DNA from: Thinopyrum elongatum
Taxonomy: Eukaryota > Streptophyta > Magnoliopsida > Poales > Poaceae
Assembly (NCBI GenBank): GCA_011799875.1
Contig: CM022303.1
Location: 297,612,362 to 297,676,361 of the forward strand
Length of the DNA: 64,000 nucleotides
Reading direction: 5' to 3'
Below are positions 11,716-22,600 of this stretch, piece after piece. The first letter of the stretch is position 1. Each line of letters opens with the position of its first letter. Under the pieces are notes generated by a model. The model saw only the letters and a list, made by a program, of their open reading frames with translations, was not told the DNA's origin and did no database searches. The translations under genes and the position numbers were made by a program.

Positions 11716-12558
11716 CTACCTGAACTCGTGCAGGCATTCGTCCAAGCGGTTGACACGCTCGTGGTACATCTGGAGTGCGATCTCGAGCTCCAAGTTGGCT
11801 ATTTCATCAGAGATCACCAACTCGAGGATGTGACGGCCATGTTCCTCTACTGTGCCCAGGTGGACACCTGGGCCAAGGAGGCGGTCGAGCCTAGCGACCA
11901 GCGTGTTGGCATCGAGCGGGCCGCGGACAAGGCGAACGGTGCGGCCCATGCGAACGGCGCGGCTGGCGTTCGTTGCAAGTACAGCGCGACCGGCCTCTGG
12001 TGCAAGTATGGCACAGACGGCTTCTGCCCACTCCTGGCGAGGAATGGGGGTACTGACGAGACATGTACCCAGCTGCAACACCCTGTCGACAGCAGGCAAG
12101 CATCGATGGATCCGCTCTTGCTATGCGGCACGCCGCGCCTCTCGCTCTGCGGCGCTCCAACGGTCTCGCTATGCGGCGAGCCACAGCCTATCGGCACAGA
12201 CGCGCCTAGCTTGCTCTGTGGTGCACCATTGATCATGTTGTGCGGCGAGCTGCAGCCTCTCGGCGCTGAAGCGCCATGCGCCAAGGGTCTGCTCAACCTT
12301 GGCGATGATGCGCATCACGGCATCATCCATCACGTTGCCGGGGAGCGCCTCGGCATCGACGGGTCATGGCGCCTTCTCGTTTTCCTCGTCGAGGAGGTTG
12401 ATGGCAGAGGGAGTGCTTTGGTGGGTTGGCATGCTTGGAAAAGGTGGATGTGCTACAGGCTGCATTTGTTGTCTCCGTGCGTCGCGCGCCGCGCGCAATA
12501 TCGCTGGGTGGCGGCGGGAAACCGGTGAGGAAATGGCGGGAAATGGTGGCGTATTCAT
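11716..12558 (-). pseudogene. Unknown protein gene in CACTA-1, three internal stops
   Basis: A single minus-strand frame runs from ATG at 12558 (MNTPPFPAISSPVSRRHPAI) to a stop at 11716-11718 (281 codons), interrupted by TGA at 12364-12366 and TAG at 12169-12171 and 12121-12123. Between the stops it reads DDAVMRIIAKVEQTLGAW and AAQHDQWCTTEQARRV; the end reads ANLELEIALQMYHERVNRLD, a good amphipathic helix. All three stops are explained by C-to-T changes (CGA, CAG, CAG). The plus strand is open for 272 codons across nearly the same DNA (11710-12528), but its translation is cysteine/leucine-repetitive and starts at the mirror of this gene's end, so I consider it a shadow. Function unknown. The gene converges with the 10721-11331 gene. 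Confidence 0.5.
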
Positions 12559-12784
12559 AAAACACCATCAATTAATGAAAACTTAGCATAGAAGGAACAT
12601 CGAGCTAGCACGACGTGTGCGGGCACATTGCTCGCCCAAGGCTCTGATCCATATACTTGTATGCCCAACAGAGCACACTATTCACAATAAAGAATACTAT
12701 TCTATTTATCCTAGTAGAGCAGTGGCGACAAGCGTCACAAGAAGTAGATGATGATCAGATGATCATTTATCCTAGTTAATTATG

Positions 12785-13330
12785 CATGTAATAGTTTACT
12801 TTCGTGTGTGGAAATGTCATGTGGGTACTAGCCACCTATGTAATTGGATGTTTGCCGCATATCACACACATCTTGTTTACGTGAAACGTTTCTGTTCTCT
12901 TGGCTCAACACAAACAGTTTATCGGAATAAAGTGTATGCCCTCCATTGCACACACCTTGATCTGGCTGAACCGTTTCTGTTGCGTTGCCTAATCAAAAAT
13001 AGTTCATCTGAGTGAACCGTATCCCGTATATCACACACATTGATCTGGCTTACCGTTTCTTTTGTGTTGCCTAATCACAAACAGTTCATCAGAGTGAACT
13101 GTATGCCGTATATCGCACACACCTTCATCTGGCTGCCCGTTTCTGTTGTTCCGCCTCATCACAAACAGTTTATCTGAGTGACCTGTATGCCGTATATCAC
13201 ACACGCCTCAATCTGGCTGCCTGTTTCTTTTGTTCTGCCTCATCACAAACAGTTCATTGAACTGAACCTTATGCCCCGCAATGCACACGCAACTAAAATC
13301 TGAACCGTGGTTGATGTATCCGCCATCACA
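12785..13330. repeat. Subterminal tandem repeats of CACTA-1, right end
   Basis: About six units of roughly 75-80 bases with the words ATCACACACRCCT, ATCTGGCTGMCCGTTTCT and ATCACAAACAGTTCATC. The same units occur reversed in CACTA-2 (57720-58165). They are unlike the 45-bp units of the left end. Confidence 0.8.
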
Positions 13331-13449
13331 AACATTTTGCATCTTTTTTACAGTTTTTTTACATCACCGTTTGCGATTAATGCATCGCACATAGTTTCGT
13401 CGAAGGGTCTTTGATTGTAGTGTCGCGTTAGCAGCATCTTGCAGTAGTG

Positions 13450-14461
13450 TTCCCTCAGTGAAGAACCAAGGTATCAATCCAGTAGGAGGCACAAGCAAGT
13501 CTCCAATATATGCACCTGCACAAACTAACAAACACTTGCACGCAACGCGAAAAAGGGGTTGTCAATCCCTTCACGGTCACGAACAAGAGTGAGATCTAAT
13601 AGAGATAGGTATAAAAGATAAATAAAAAGGCAAACTAAATTAAATATAAATAAAGTGCAGCAAGGTATTTTTGGGTTTTTTGGTTTATAGATCTGAAAAT
13701 ATATGATGGAAAATAGACCCGGGTGCCATAGGTTTCATTAGAGGCCTCTTGAAGGAAACAAACGTTGGGTAAACAAATTACTGTTGAGCAATTGATAAAA
13801 AAACACATAATTATGAAGACATCTAAGGCAATTATCATGAATACAGGCATCACGTCCGTGACAAGTAGACTGAAACGATTCTGCGTCTACTACTATTACT
13901 CCACACATCGACGGACTCCTGCCTGCATCTAGAGTATTAAGTTCATAAGAATAGAGCAATGCTTTAAGTAAGATGACATGATGTAGAGGGATAAACTCAA
14001 GCAATATGACATAAACCCCATCTTTTTACCCTTGATGGCAAGAATACAATACGTGCCTCACTACCCCTTCTGTCACTGGGTGAGGACATCACAAGATTGA
14101 ACCCAAAACTAAGCACCTCTCCCAAGAAAAACCAATCTAGTTGGCCAAACCAAACCGATAGTTCGAAGAGAAATACAAAGATATCTTAATCATGCATAAA
14201 AGAGTTTAGAGAAAACTCAAATAATATTCATAGATAATCTAATCATAAATCCACAATTCATCGGATCTCAACAAACGCACCACAAAAGAAGATTACATCG
14301 AATAGATCTCCAAGAACATCGAGGAGAACATTGTATTGAAGATCAAAGATAGAGAAGAAGCCATCTAGCTACTAGCTATGGACCCGTAGGTCTGTGGTAA
14401 ACTACTCACACATCATCCGAAGGGCAGTAAGGTTGGTGTAGAGGTCCTCTATGATCGAACC
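13450..14461 (-). repeat. R 5' LTR, middle part (fragment 2 of 3)
   Basis: Sequence such as GAACCAAGGTATCAATCCAG (13462) and GGACCCGTAGGTCTG (14380) is characteristic of the Triticeae Sabrina/WHAM-type LTR. Left edge: TTC duplication of CACTA-1; right edge: GAACC (14457-14461), duplicated at 49557-49561 around element L. Nothing coding. Confidence 0.85.
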
Positions 14462-15109
14462 TGTGACACCCCCGGCTCAATCATGCACTAATCATACACG
14501 CAAATGCACACGATCAAGCCTAAGGACTCATGGGAAGATATCACAACACAACTCTAAAACATAATTAAAGTCATACAAGCTTTATATTAAAAGCCAGGGG
14601 CCTCGAGGGCTCGAATACATAAGCTCGCATACAAGCGTCAGCGAAAGCATCAGATATCTGAGTACAGATATAAAAGAAGCACAAATAGGCCCTTAAAAGA
14701 CGGGGCTAAAGAAAACACTACGATCGAAAGGCGCAGGCCTTCTGCCTGGGACCCTCCGAACCTACTACTGGTCATCGGCAACTCGTAGTAGTATCCACCC
14801 TCGGGGTAGTAGTAGCGAATGTCGGCGGAGGTAGTTGTATCCAGGGCTCCGTCATCTGGTTGCATCAAATGGATATGGGGGAAAAAGAAAGCAAAGCAAC
14901 CGTGAGTACTCATCCGAAGTACTCAGCAAGCAAGGATCTACACTACATATGCAACATTATCAAAGAGAGGCTGTATATGTGGACTGGGCTGCAGAAATGC
15001 CAGAATAGAGGGAAGGCCTAGTCCTATCGAAGACTAGCATCTTCAGAGGTCTTGCAGCATTAGAAGAGTGTAGATTAGTACAATATAAGGTAGTAGTAAT
15101 GTTATCAAT

Positions 15110-15264
15110 CCTCACCCAGAGATCCTTTCTTGACTCCCTGCGAGAAAGCAATCCCAGAGCCATACTATCATCAACCTCGTCCAGAGATCCCTTCTCGACT
15201 CCCTGCGAGAAGCAATCCCAGAGCCATAGTATCCAATTCTAGTTGTATCGATCGAGATACAACT
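15110..15264. repeat. Duplicated hairpin segment in the L LTR
   Basis: Two copies of a 65-68-base unit (CCAGAGATCC...GAGCCATA) each contain the inverted repeat TTCTCGACTCCCTGCGAGAA. They are followed at 15241-15264 by AGTTGTATC / GATACAACT arms around a 6-base loop. The 5' LTR has the same arrangement at about 46060-46215. Confidence 0.7.
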
Positions 15265-15917
15265 CCGAGTGTCCGTTACCGAGGATCTGGCTATGCATAT
15301 ATTAGTTCTTCCCTGCAGGGGTGCACCAACTTACCCACCACGCTCGCTTAACTCCGGCCGGTACACACTTTTGCGGGTCATGCCCGGCCTCGGCCAGACG
15401 ACACACCGCAACCCTACCTAGAGCTCAGCAGAGAGGTCCCCGTCGGTCTACATCCTAAGTGCTCAGAGGTCTTGGGCCATCGCCCTGTGCACTCTGAGTC
15501 GTTGCCTGCAGGGGGAAGCCAGGCACCAGGGGGCGCTGGTCCGTCCCGGCCGCAATGCTGAACTGGACGTCCGACAAAGCTTTCGGCTGATGCATATGAT
15601 GCAGAGTGCCCATAACTTTTCCCACGTGATAGTTAGTGCTATCGGGCCAAAGGCCCACTTGAATCAAATATCCAAATCGTTAGTACCTTGGGGGTGCGGT
15701 AACGAGCAGAGACTCACGATCGATGTGACCCCGTCGCCCCATCTCGAGGACTTGCGGCAAGGGCCAAGAATGCCCGGCCACGCCTCGTATTCTCACTCGG
15801 GCACCATCCACGTCAACCCGTCTTCACATCACACGCGGGTACCCCTCAGGGTCGACCCACCTTCCAAGTAACAGTGTAAAGTCCAATTATCCGTGTGTCC
15901 ATAACATCAAGGGAATC

Positions 15918-16125
15918 CGAGGTATCACCCTCGATGGATTCCTACTCGATGTATCCGTCAAGGTGAACTCGAAGGAATCACCCTCGATGGGTTCACACTT
16001 GAGGTGTTGCACGACAGCGTCGTTATCGGAAGTGGTGAAGGAGGAATCACCCTCGATGACCATGACCGAATGGCTACTCTATAGAGTTAACATCAGAAGT
16101 GCTACACGAGGTATCACCCTCGGCA
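15918..16125. repeat. Clustered TATCACCCTCGATG / GAATCACCCTCGATG words in the L LTR
   Basis: The core ATCACCCTCG occurs four times at about 15924, 15979, 16043 and 16114 with variable spacing, and again in the 5' LTR at 46870-47070. On the element's sense strand it reads CGAGGGTGAT. It looks like a repeated protein-binding or structural word; function unknown. Confidence 0.6.
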
Positions 16126-16996
16126 CTCGATAGTAACGCTGCAGTGTCGTTACAACTAAGGGGGTGATGTGCGGTGCTGGGGCCTGGTCGTTGAGTCTTC
16201 TGATGATCCAGCGGGGTAATCGGGACAAGTGGGGTCACTGATAGGTCTCTATCCAGCCTATACAAGACAATTTAGGATAAGCAGGTAAGGTTTCAATAGC
16301 AGGCTATGCATCAGAATAGGTAAAGTAGTAGCAGCAACAATTCTAATGCAAGCATGAGAGAGAAAGAATAGGCGATATCGGTATGCTCAAGGGGGGGTGC
16401 TTGCCTGGTTGCTCGGTGGCAAGGGCAAGGTCGTCAGTGGTGTCGTCGGGCTCCTGAGCTGCGTCGGTCTCGGGAAATGCGTCTGTAGTGGGGTCTACTG
16501 AGAGAGAAGAGGGGGAGGAAACAGTAAATATAAAGCAAACAAGAGCATGACATGGCATTAAGCAGAGCTAGGGGTGTTCTGACGTGGTGCTACACGATAT
16601 AGGTGAAGAGGGAAAACATCCGGGAATGTTTTCCCGAAGTTTGGCATTTTCGGACGGATGAAACGGAGGGGGATGGTTGCATGTTCGCTATTCTAGGGAC
16701 GTGTGGTGGACGAACAGACCGTCTATTTGGATTCGTCTCGTCGTTCTGAGCAACTTTCATGTACAAAGTTTTTCGATCTGAGCTACGGATTATTTAATAT
16801 GATTTTCTAAAGATTTTTAGTATTTTCTGGAATTATTTAATTTAACAGGAATATCTAAAATGATTTGTGACATCAGCATGATGTCATTGTGACGTCAGTA
16901 GTCAAACCGCCTGAGTCAAGTCAAACCTGACCTGCGGGACCCACCTATCATACTCAGTGGCTAACTAACTGAGTTTATCTAATCTAACTACCTAAC

Positions 16997-18467
16997 TATG
17001 AGTACCAGTTGGCGACGTTCAGAATTGACAGCTTACCGAAGGAAGAACAGCGACGGAAAGCTAAGTTCTAAAACTTAAAGCAAGTCTCTTTTATTACAAA
17101 GTTATTTTCCTTAGACGATTTCGACTTTTGTATGGAAAACCTGCACGCGAAGGAACCCTTGTCGTAATCGGTTGCGCCCTTATTTTGTTTCGAGTCCGCT
17201 CAACAATTTAACTGGCTGCACTAAGAACGCCAAGGTGCTTTGCCGGTCGCTGCACCTCCAGCAGGCTGCTGAGTCCCGCACCCAGCGCTCGCGGCAGGTT
17301 GCGTGCCGGCAAGTTTTTCAGTAAGCGTAGGGTGTGCTCCGTACATAAAGAAATCAGACAAGGGAAATGACTTGCATATACCCAAACATAGGCAAGTTAT
17401 ATCACATCAATAAATCATCGCAGTTCTAACATAAGACTTGATTTTCTTTTGGCATGGAATGGTGGCGACAAGGAGAAATGAGGTGGCTAGTCCCTGCGTC
17501 ACCCCTCGATCCTCTTGATTGAGTCTACCTTCTCGAGGATGGGCGCGACAAGCTCCTCAAGTGCCCTGAGATCTGCATCCTTTGGCAAGTGGTCTAGCAC
17601 GTTGGTGAGGTCAACGCCAGGGTTATTATACACCACCTTGATGAGTACCTTGCGGAGGACGGCCCGACAAGGTTTACGGGATTCATTGGCCAGTTGGGTC
17701 GCTCGGTTGGACTGTAGCAGCTTCAAAGCGTCAACAATGCTTTCGAAGAACATGGTCAACCTGGCGCTCGAAGATATTCTTTCTTCGGAGGAATACCTGA
17801 AGTTTTGCAGGCCATCCTGGCCCATGGTTGACAGCTGTGCAGTAAGCCTCTCCGCGGCATCAACATGGCGATCAGTCCAGATTTTCACCCCCTTTTCATA
17901 GTCAATTTGGGCGGCGGCAGCGCTCTTAAGCAAGTTCCTCTCTTCCTGAAGAACTTTGCTTAGGGCCTTCTCGCGGGCCCTGACGTCCTTGAGGGACTTC
18001 TCCAGTGTGGTCAGCTTTAGCTTCAGATCGGCAATTGCGTCATTGGCTGAAGTGAGCTGCTTGGTCTTGTCGGACATAGCAACTTGCATCTCCGCCAGGC
18101 TGTGGAGAGTTTTCTCCCTGTCCCCTTTGAGCGTCGAGAGCTCCTTGCCGTGTTCTTCAAGATGCATTTCTAGCTTCTTCACTTTGTCGCTCAGCTCGTT
18201 CTTGGCGGCCTCTGCAGCCTCGGCAGCATCAACGGCCTCCTTGAGCTTGCCAGCGTGATCTACAGTTAGAGCTTCGAGCACCTCCTTGTGCTTCTGCTCC
18301 AGCTCCTGGATCCGCTGCGCGAAAAGTTTATCGATTTCCTCATCTTTGCCGTGAAGCTTGGCGGCGAGCGCTTGCTCACGCGTGACAAGATCTTCCTCGT
18401 GAGCGTCAAGCGCAATGCGACGCTCCGTCAGGAGAGCATCTTCAGCGGCAGTTCTTTGTGCAGCTTC
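16997..18467 (-). repeat. Inverted copy of the antisense-gene 3' part (arm 1)
   Basis: It is the reverse complement of 22663-24134 with scattered substitutions. It contains a 323-codon open stretch on the minus strand (to TGA at 17499-17501) that equals the coiled-coil C-terminal half of the antisense gene, including LLQSNRATQLANESRK, where the other arm has a stop. It joins the 3' LTR at 18467/18468; the last five bases of that LTR (CGACA on the element's strand) are missing at the junction. Confidence 0.9.
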
Positions 18468-19264
18468 AGCGTACGACACCTATGGGATCCTAAAGGACCC
18501 CTTTACGGTTCGACAGGGAGAGAGATATGCACAAAGAGCAGAACCAACGATCGACACGGGGAATTTTACCCAGGTTCGGGCCGCTGATCAGCGTAAAACC
18601 CTACTCCTGCATTGTTTTATTATGAGTGTTCTTGAGCCCAGACTCCAGGAGCGCTTGCAATGAACAGTACGTTCAAAGAGCAGCTACGCATGCAGAATGG
18701 GCCAGAAGATCCTCCTCCCCTGTAGTAGTTGCCTTGGGCCTCCTTTTATACGCTCAAAGGGGTCACCATAGTGGCAAAATGTACATACATTGAGGTGTAA
18801 AGTAGCTACAGGGTCATCATAACTAACCACTGACGAATTAGGATGAATGCATTTAATGCACCATGAGGTGTCCGTTTAGGTGTCCTCACTTTCTTGGGGA
18901 TGGAAAAAGGGGACATCCCATCAGCACCACTTAAGCTCTCCTCCATTGGCGTGTCGCCACGCATCCAGAGAAGGACCCAGAGTGTCAGGCTCGTTGCTGT
19001 GCCGAAGCGGTGGCACAGTGGCAGAATCTTGCCGGGCGCCGAATCTTGCCGGGCTTCGCAGGCCACCCCGGCAAGATCTTGCCAGGGAGGCTGGCTTTCG
19101 GTCCTCAGCTCTTCTTATCTGTTGATCCTCAGATCTTTGACTTGGGTGTTTCTTTGACAACTTGAATTAACCTCCAACTGTTCCTCGACAAGCCTGGCCG
19201 CGAGTATGGCTACAACTGCCCGTGCACAAGTATGGGGTACTAATGGCCCAATACTTAGTACACA
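18468..19264 (-). repeat. G 3' LTR
   Basis: It aligns with 40424-41237. Compared with that copy it lacks TGAC next to the polypurine tract and five bases at the outer end, and it has one fewer copy of a short ATCTTGCCGGGC repeat near 19025-19060. Confidence 0.88.
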
Positions 19265-19276
19265 GGAGCCCCCGGG
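19265..19276 (-). promoter_or_regulatory. G polypurine tract
   Basis: The reverse strand reads CCCGGGGGCTCC immediately before the 3' LTR (TGTGTACTAAG), the expected place for plus-strand priming. Confidence 0.7.
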
Positions 19277-19500
19277 CCTAGGCCACACACAAGTGCGAGG
19301 CGTTGTTGGGCTAGGCCCAAACAGTGCACGGGCACACGTGGCATGGGATTAACTGCTCGTAAATATCTCGCTTACTGTGCCCCCCACTACGCGCACTGAA
19401 CGCGCGACGTGGGAAGCGTGTGCTGAAAGGCTGCAGCTGCAGCATGCCTACAGAGGCGTATTCACATTGGGGAGTAAACGAGGCAGCCTTGCTCCTTCCC

Positions 19501-19509
19501 CATAAAAAG
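19501..19509 (+). promoter_or_regulatory. TATA-like box of the G antisense gene
   Basis: CATAAAAAG lies in a GC-rich setting 156 bases before the ATG at 19665, just inside the 3' LTR. It suggests the antisense gene has its own promoter rather than using an LTR. Position and sequence only. Confidence 0.45.
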
Positions 19510-19664
19510 GGAAACCGCAGAGGCGCAACCTATTTACCCCCCCTCTTCTCCTCAATCTGGACTCCGCCATTGCCTTCCCCTCTCGAGCTCAAAGCCAGAC
19601 TTCTCCTCATCCACTCTTTGCTTCCGCACCCGCTCTATCCTCAGCCTCCGCCTTCGCAATCGCC

Positions 19665-22600
19665 ATGCCGCCCAAGGCTAGCAAGAGCAAAGGCAAGAGC
19701 AAGGGGACAAAGGCCGATGTCCTGGAGAGCGAGCTGGTGAAGATGCGGAAGAAGTTCGTCGTCTTCGCTCCGACGCTCGATGCGAGGGCCTTGAAGAACC
19801 GGTACCAGTGCATGTGGGCGAAGGAGACACAAGCTCACCCCGCGACTCGCGTGATTCCAGGTTCTTGTTCCAAGAGCAGTCCAGACAGATATCACTTTTT
19901 CGTTGCTTATTTCTATTGCGGACTCTGTCCTCCTTTCTCCGATTTCTTCAACGATATTATGTACACATACGGCTTCCACCTTCTTGATTTCAGGCCGAAC
20001 GCCGTAATGTGCATGTCTGTCTTCGCTCATCTTTGCGAAAATTTTGCCAGAGTAGTTCCCAGTACCGCCCTCTTCCGCCATTACTTTATTCCTCGCATCC
20101 AAAAGGGGGAGGCCCTTTCTGGTTCTATCGCCTGGATTCCACGGGCTTGGAATAAGGAGATATACCCAGATGGAGTTTACCGTGAGAAGTGGGATGAATG
20201 GCGATCTGAGTGGTGCTGGATCAAAGATGCAGATCCCCATCCGTTCTGTTCGCCTCGACGGCAGAAGGTGGTCCGCGGCAGTGATTGGAGCGATCTCGCC
20301 GCGGAGGACGAGAGGCTCACAATCGCCACCACCAGGATCCTTTGCCTGAAAGTTGCCGGGCTTACAATGGAGATGATCGGCTTTGATTTCCTCCGCCGCC
20401 GCATCGCCCCCCTATAGAGCAGGGGAAGACCAGCTTGGGAGTACCGGAACACAGCGGACATCATGAGGCTGCGCCCTGGATTGAACAACAATCTGACGAC
20501 CATGCAGCTCGGCGCTCTCCGCCACAAGCTATTCCAGCGCGATGACAAACATTGGTTGCCGGCAAGAATTGTTCCTTTGTGCAACAACTCCGCCCTGGGG
20601 TCAATCATCGCCTTCATGCCAATGTTCAACGCCCACGGTCTTGATGCGACTTGGGCCGAGCCAACCGAGGAGGAAGCACAAAAGTTCTTCGACAACTTGT
20701 CGGAGAGGGCCGTCCGGGAAGAGACGGGGCTCATTCGCGCCACCACTGACGAAGAAGTGACGTATATTGCCTCTAGGGTGGAGGAAGCGAATCTTGCCGC
20801 GGAGGCCGGCAGCGTCGGTTTCACAGAATGGGAAACCAGTGACGCAGAAGTTGTGATGGAGAAGAATCCTGCCGGGGAGGCTGAGGCTGTCGGGGAACAG
20901 AGCAGCGCGGCCGCCGAGGGCTCGTCCGACGAGGACGTAGCCGAAGAAGAGCCGCCGGAGGAGCCCCCAGCTCCGAAGAAGACCAAGCGCGTCCTTCGAA
21001 AGGCTGCTTCTGGCATCCCAGCAAGCCAACCCTCTTTGAGCAGTGAGGCTCTCGGCAAGAAGGCGGCCGACAAGACTGCGCCACGGCAAGGAGTTTGACA
21101 GCAACCTGGGCGGTGCGCGAGACCCACACCTGCGGCAACTGCTAAGGCGGCAGGGGCATCTCGCACAACCGCACCGGAGGCTGAGGTGGCGGAATCACGC
21201 CAACCCCCTGCGCCTGCTACAGCCAAGCGACCCAGGACCCCTCCTTCACCCCCTCTCATGGACATTGCAACGGAGGTCGATTTCGACATCTCCGGCTTCA
21301 GTCCGGAATGAGAAGAGGAAGAGTAAGTTTCCTGTCATTGCATTTATCTCCTAAATTTCGGAGTAATCTCATAGGCTTGCTCTATCTTGTCACGTCTCTG
21401 TAGTGATGCAGAAACCTTGGCAGAAAGGGCGGCGAAGAGGCTGAGAACTTCCACGAGCGACGAGCCCCCGGCTGGCTCTACGAGTGCGCCGGAAATTGTC
21501 GTCGTCAGCCCGGAGCTCAGCCCTCAACGCAGCCCCCAGCGCAGCCCCCAGCGTGAGTTCTCCACTCGTTTTCCGCTGACAGGCGGTGAGGTTTTTACCC
21601 TTGCCACTGATATCTTTGGGCTTGCAGGAGGAGAATAGCAACAGGGAGAGATGGAAAACGCCCCCGTCGTGCCGCCTTCGTCTACCGCGCCGCCCACAGG
21701 CGCATCCCCGGCAAGAGCTACCACCGACGAGCCTATCTTGGTTGAGGAGGAGCCGGTACGCATGGATACCGGCAACATTTCCCCGGCAACCAACATTGCC
21801 GGGAGGGGCGAGGCCACCTCTCAACAACTCAACGCAGGTAACTGTTTGCCTTAGAGCGCCTGTTATCCTTTTCTTTATCTTTCTTCCTTTTTGTCTTCTC
21901 GAACTTCAGCCTTGATCTTATTTTGTTTCCTTCCTTCGTCCTCCAGAATTCCCTGTGATGGAACACATGGACGTCGACGTTGTCATCGAGGAGACCGCCA
22001 GAGACGCCGCCGCCAAAGCTGACGGGATTGCCGCTAGTGAGGCCGCCAAAGATGCCACTGTCAAGGTCGGCGAAAATGTTGCCGAAGAAACTGCCAAGGA
22101 TCCTGCCGAGAGGGCCGGCGAGGAGACTGATGACCACACTGACGGCATTCCTGCCGCAGGAGCGCCAGGCGCTACATCAGCCACAGAGCCCCCAGCCACC
22201 GGCGAGACGAACATCGAGGACCAACCATCGACATCCGAAGCTCCCTCATCAAGCAAATATCTCAAGGTCGGCGACAACTTATTCATCAACTTGTCGGGCA
22301 CGGCAAATATTGAAACGTTGATTGAAGGGGAAACTTTTGATGAAGAAATCATCGCCGCTGTCGGGCTTGAAGTTGTTGATGACCCAAGCGCCAGCAATGG
22401 CAAATCTGAAGAGGATCAGCTCCTCCAGGCCATGGGTGAAAATTTCTGCAAGCTCCAAGCACTCCACCGTGCTCGGAAAGAGAAAGCAGATTCCAGAATG
22501 GCAGTTGTTGAAGCGGCCGAAGCAGATTTTCAGAAGCGCGTCGAGCAGATGCAAATCTGGTACGCCGAGGCCCTTCAAGAGTTGACTGCCGGCCGGGAAC

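Larger units (their letters stand above)
4915..13449. mobile_element. CACTA-1: CACTA (En/Spm-type) DNA transposon carrying non-transposase genes
   Basis: The element starts CACTGGTACAACG at 4915, ends GCAGTAGTG at 13449 (reverse: CACTACTGC) and is flanked by the 3-bp duplication TTC (4912-4914, 13450-13452). Both ends have subterminal repeat arrays typical of the superfamily. About 8.5 kb long, it contains a GRF zinc-finger gene, an alanine-rich gene, a 505-bp tandem array and two further coding relics. No TNP2-like transposase or TNPA-like frame was seen, so it probably moved in trans. The right terminus is nearly identical to the start of CACTA-2 at 57595, so they are one family. The terminal inverted repeats are imperfect beyond CACT. 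Confidence 0.9.
14462..16996 (-). repeat. L 3' LTR, distal part
   Basis: It aligns along its whole length with 45410-47959 of the 5' LTR, with scattered substitutions and a few small indels. It is cut at 16996/16997 by element G and resumes at 41238 or 41243 depending on which CTAAC copy is counted. Confidence 0.9.

Noticed and set aside
11710..12528. 272-codon plus-strand frame in CACTA-1
   Set aside because: Its translation is a Cys/Leu repeat-like mirror of the minus-strand gene, which has a better start and helical C-terminus; kept only as an alternative.
20177..21289. 370-codon minus-strand frame
   Set aside because: It lies antisense to the well-supported exon 1 of the G antisense gene, is Ser/Ala-rich and has no recognisable motif.
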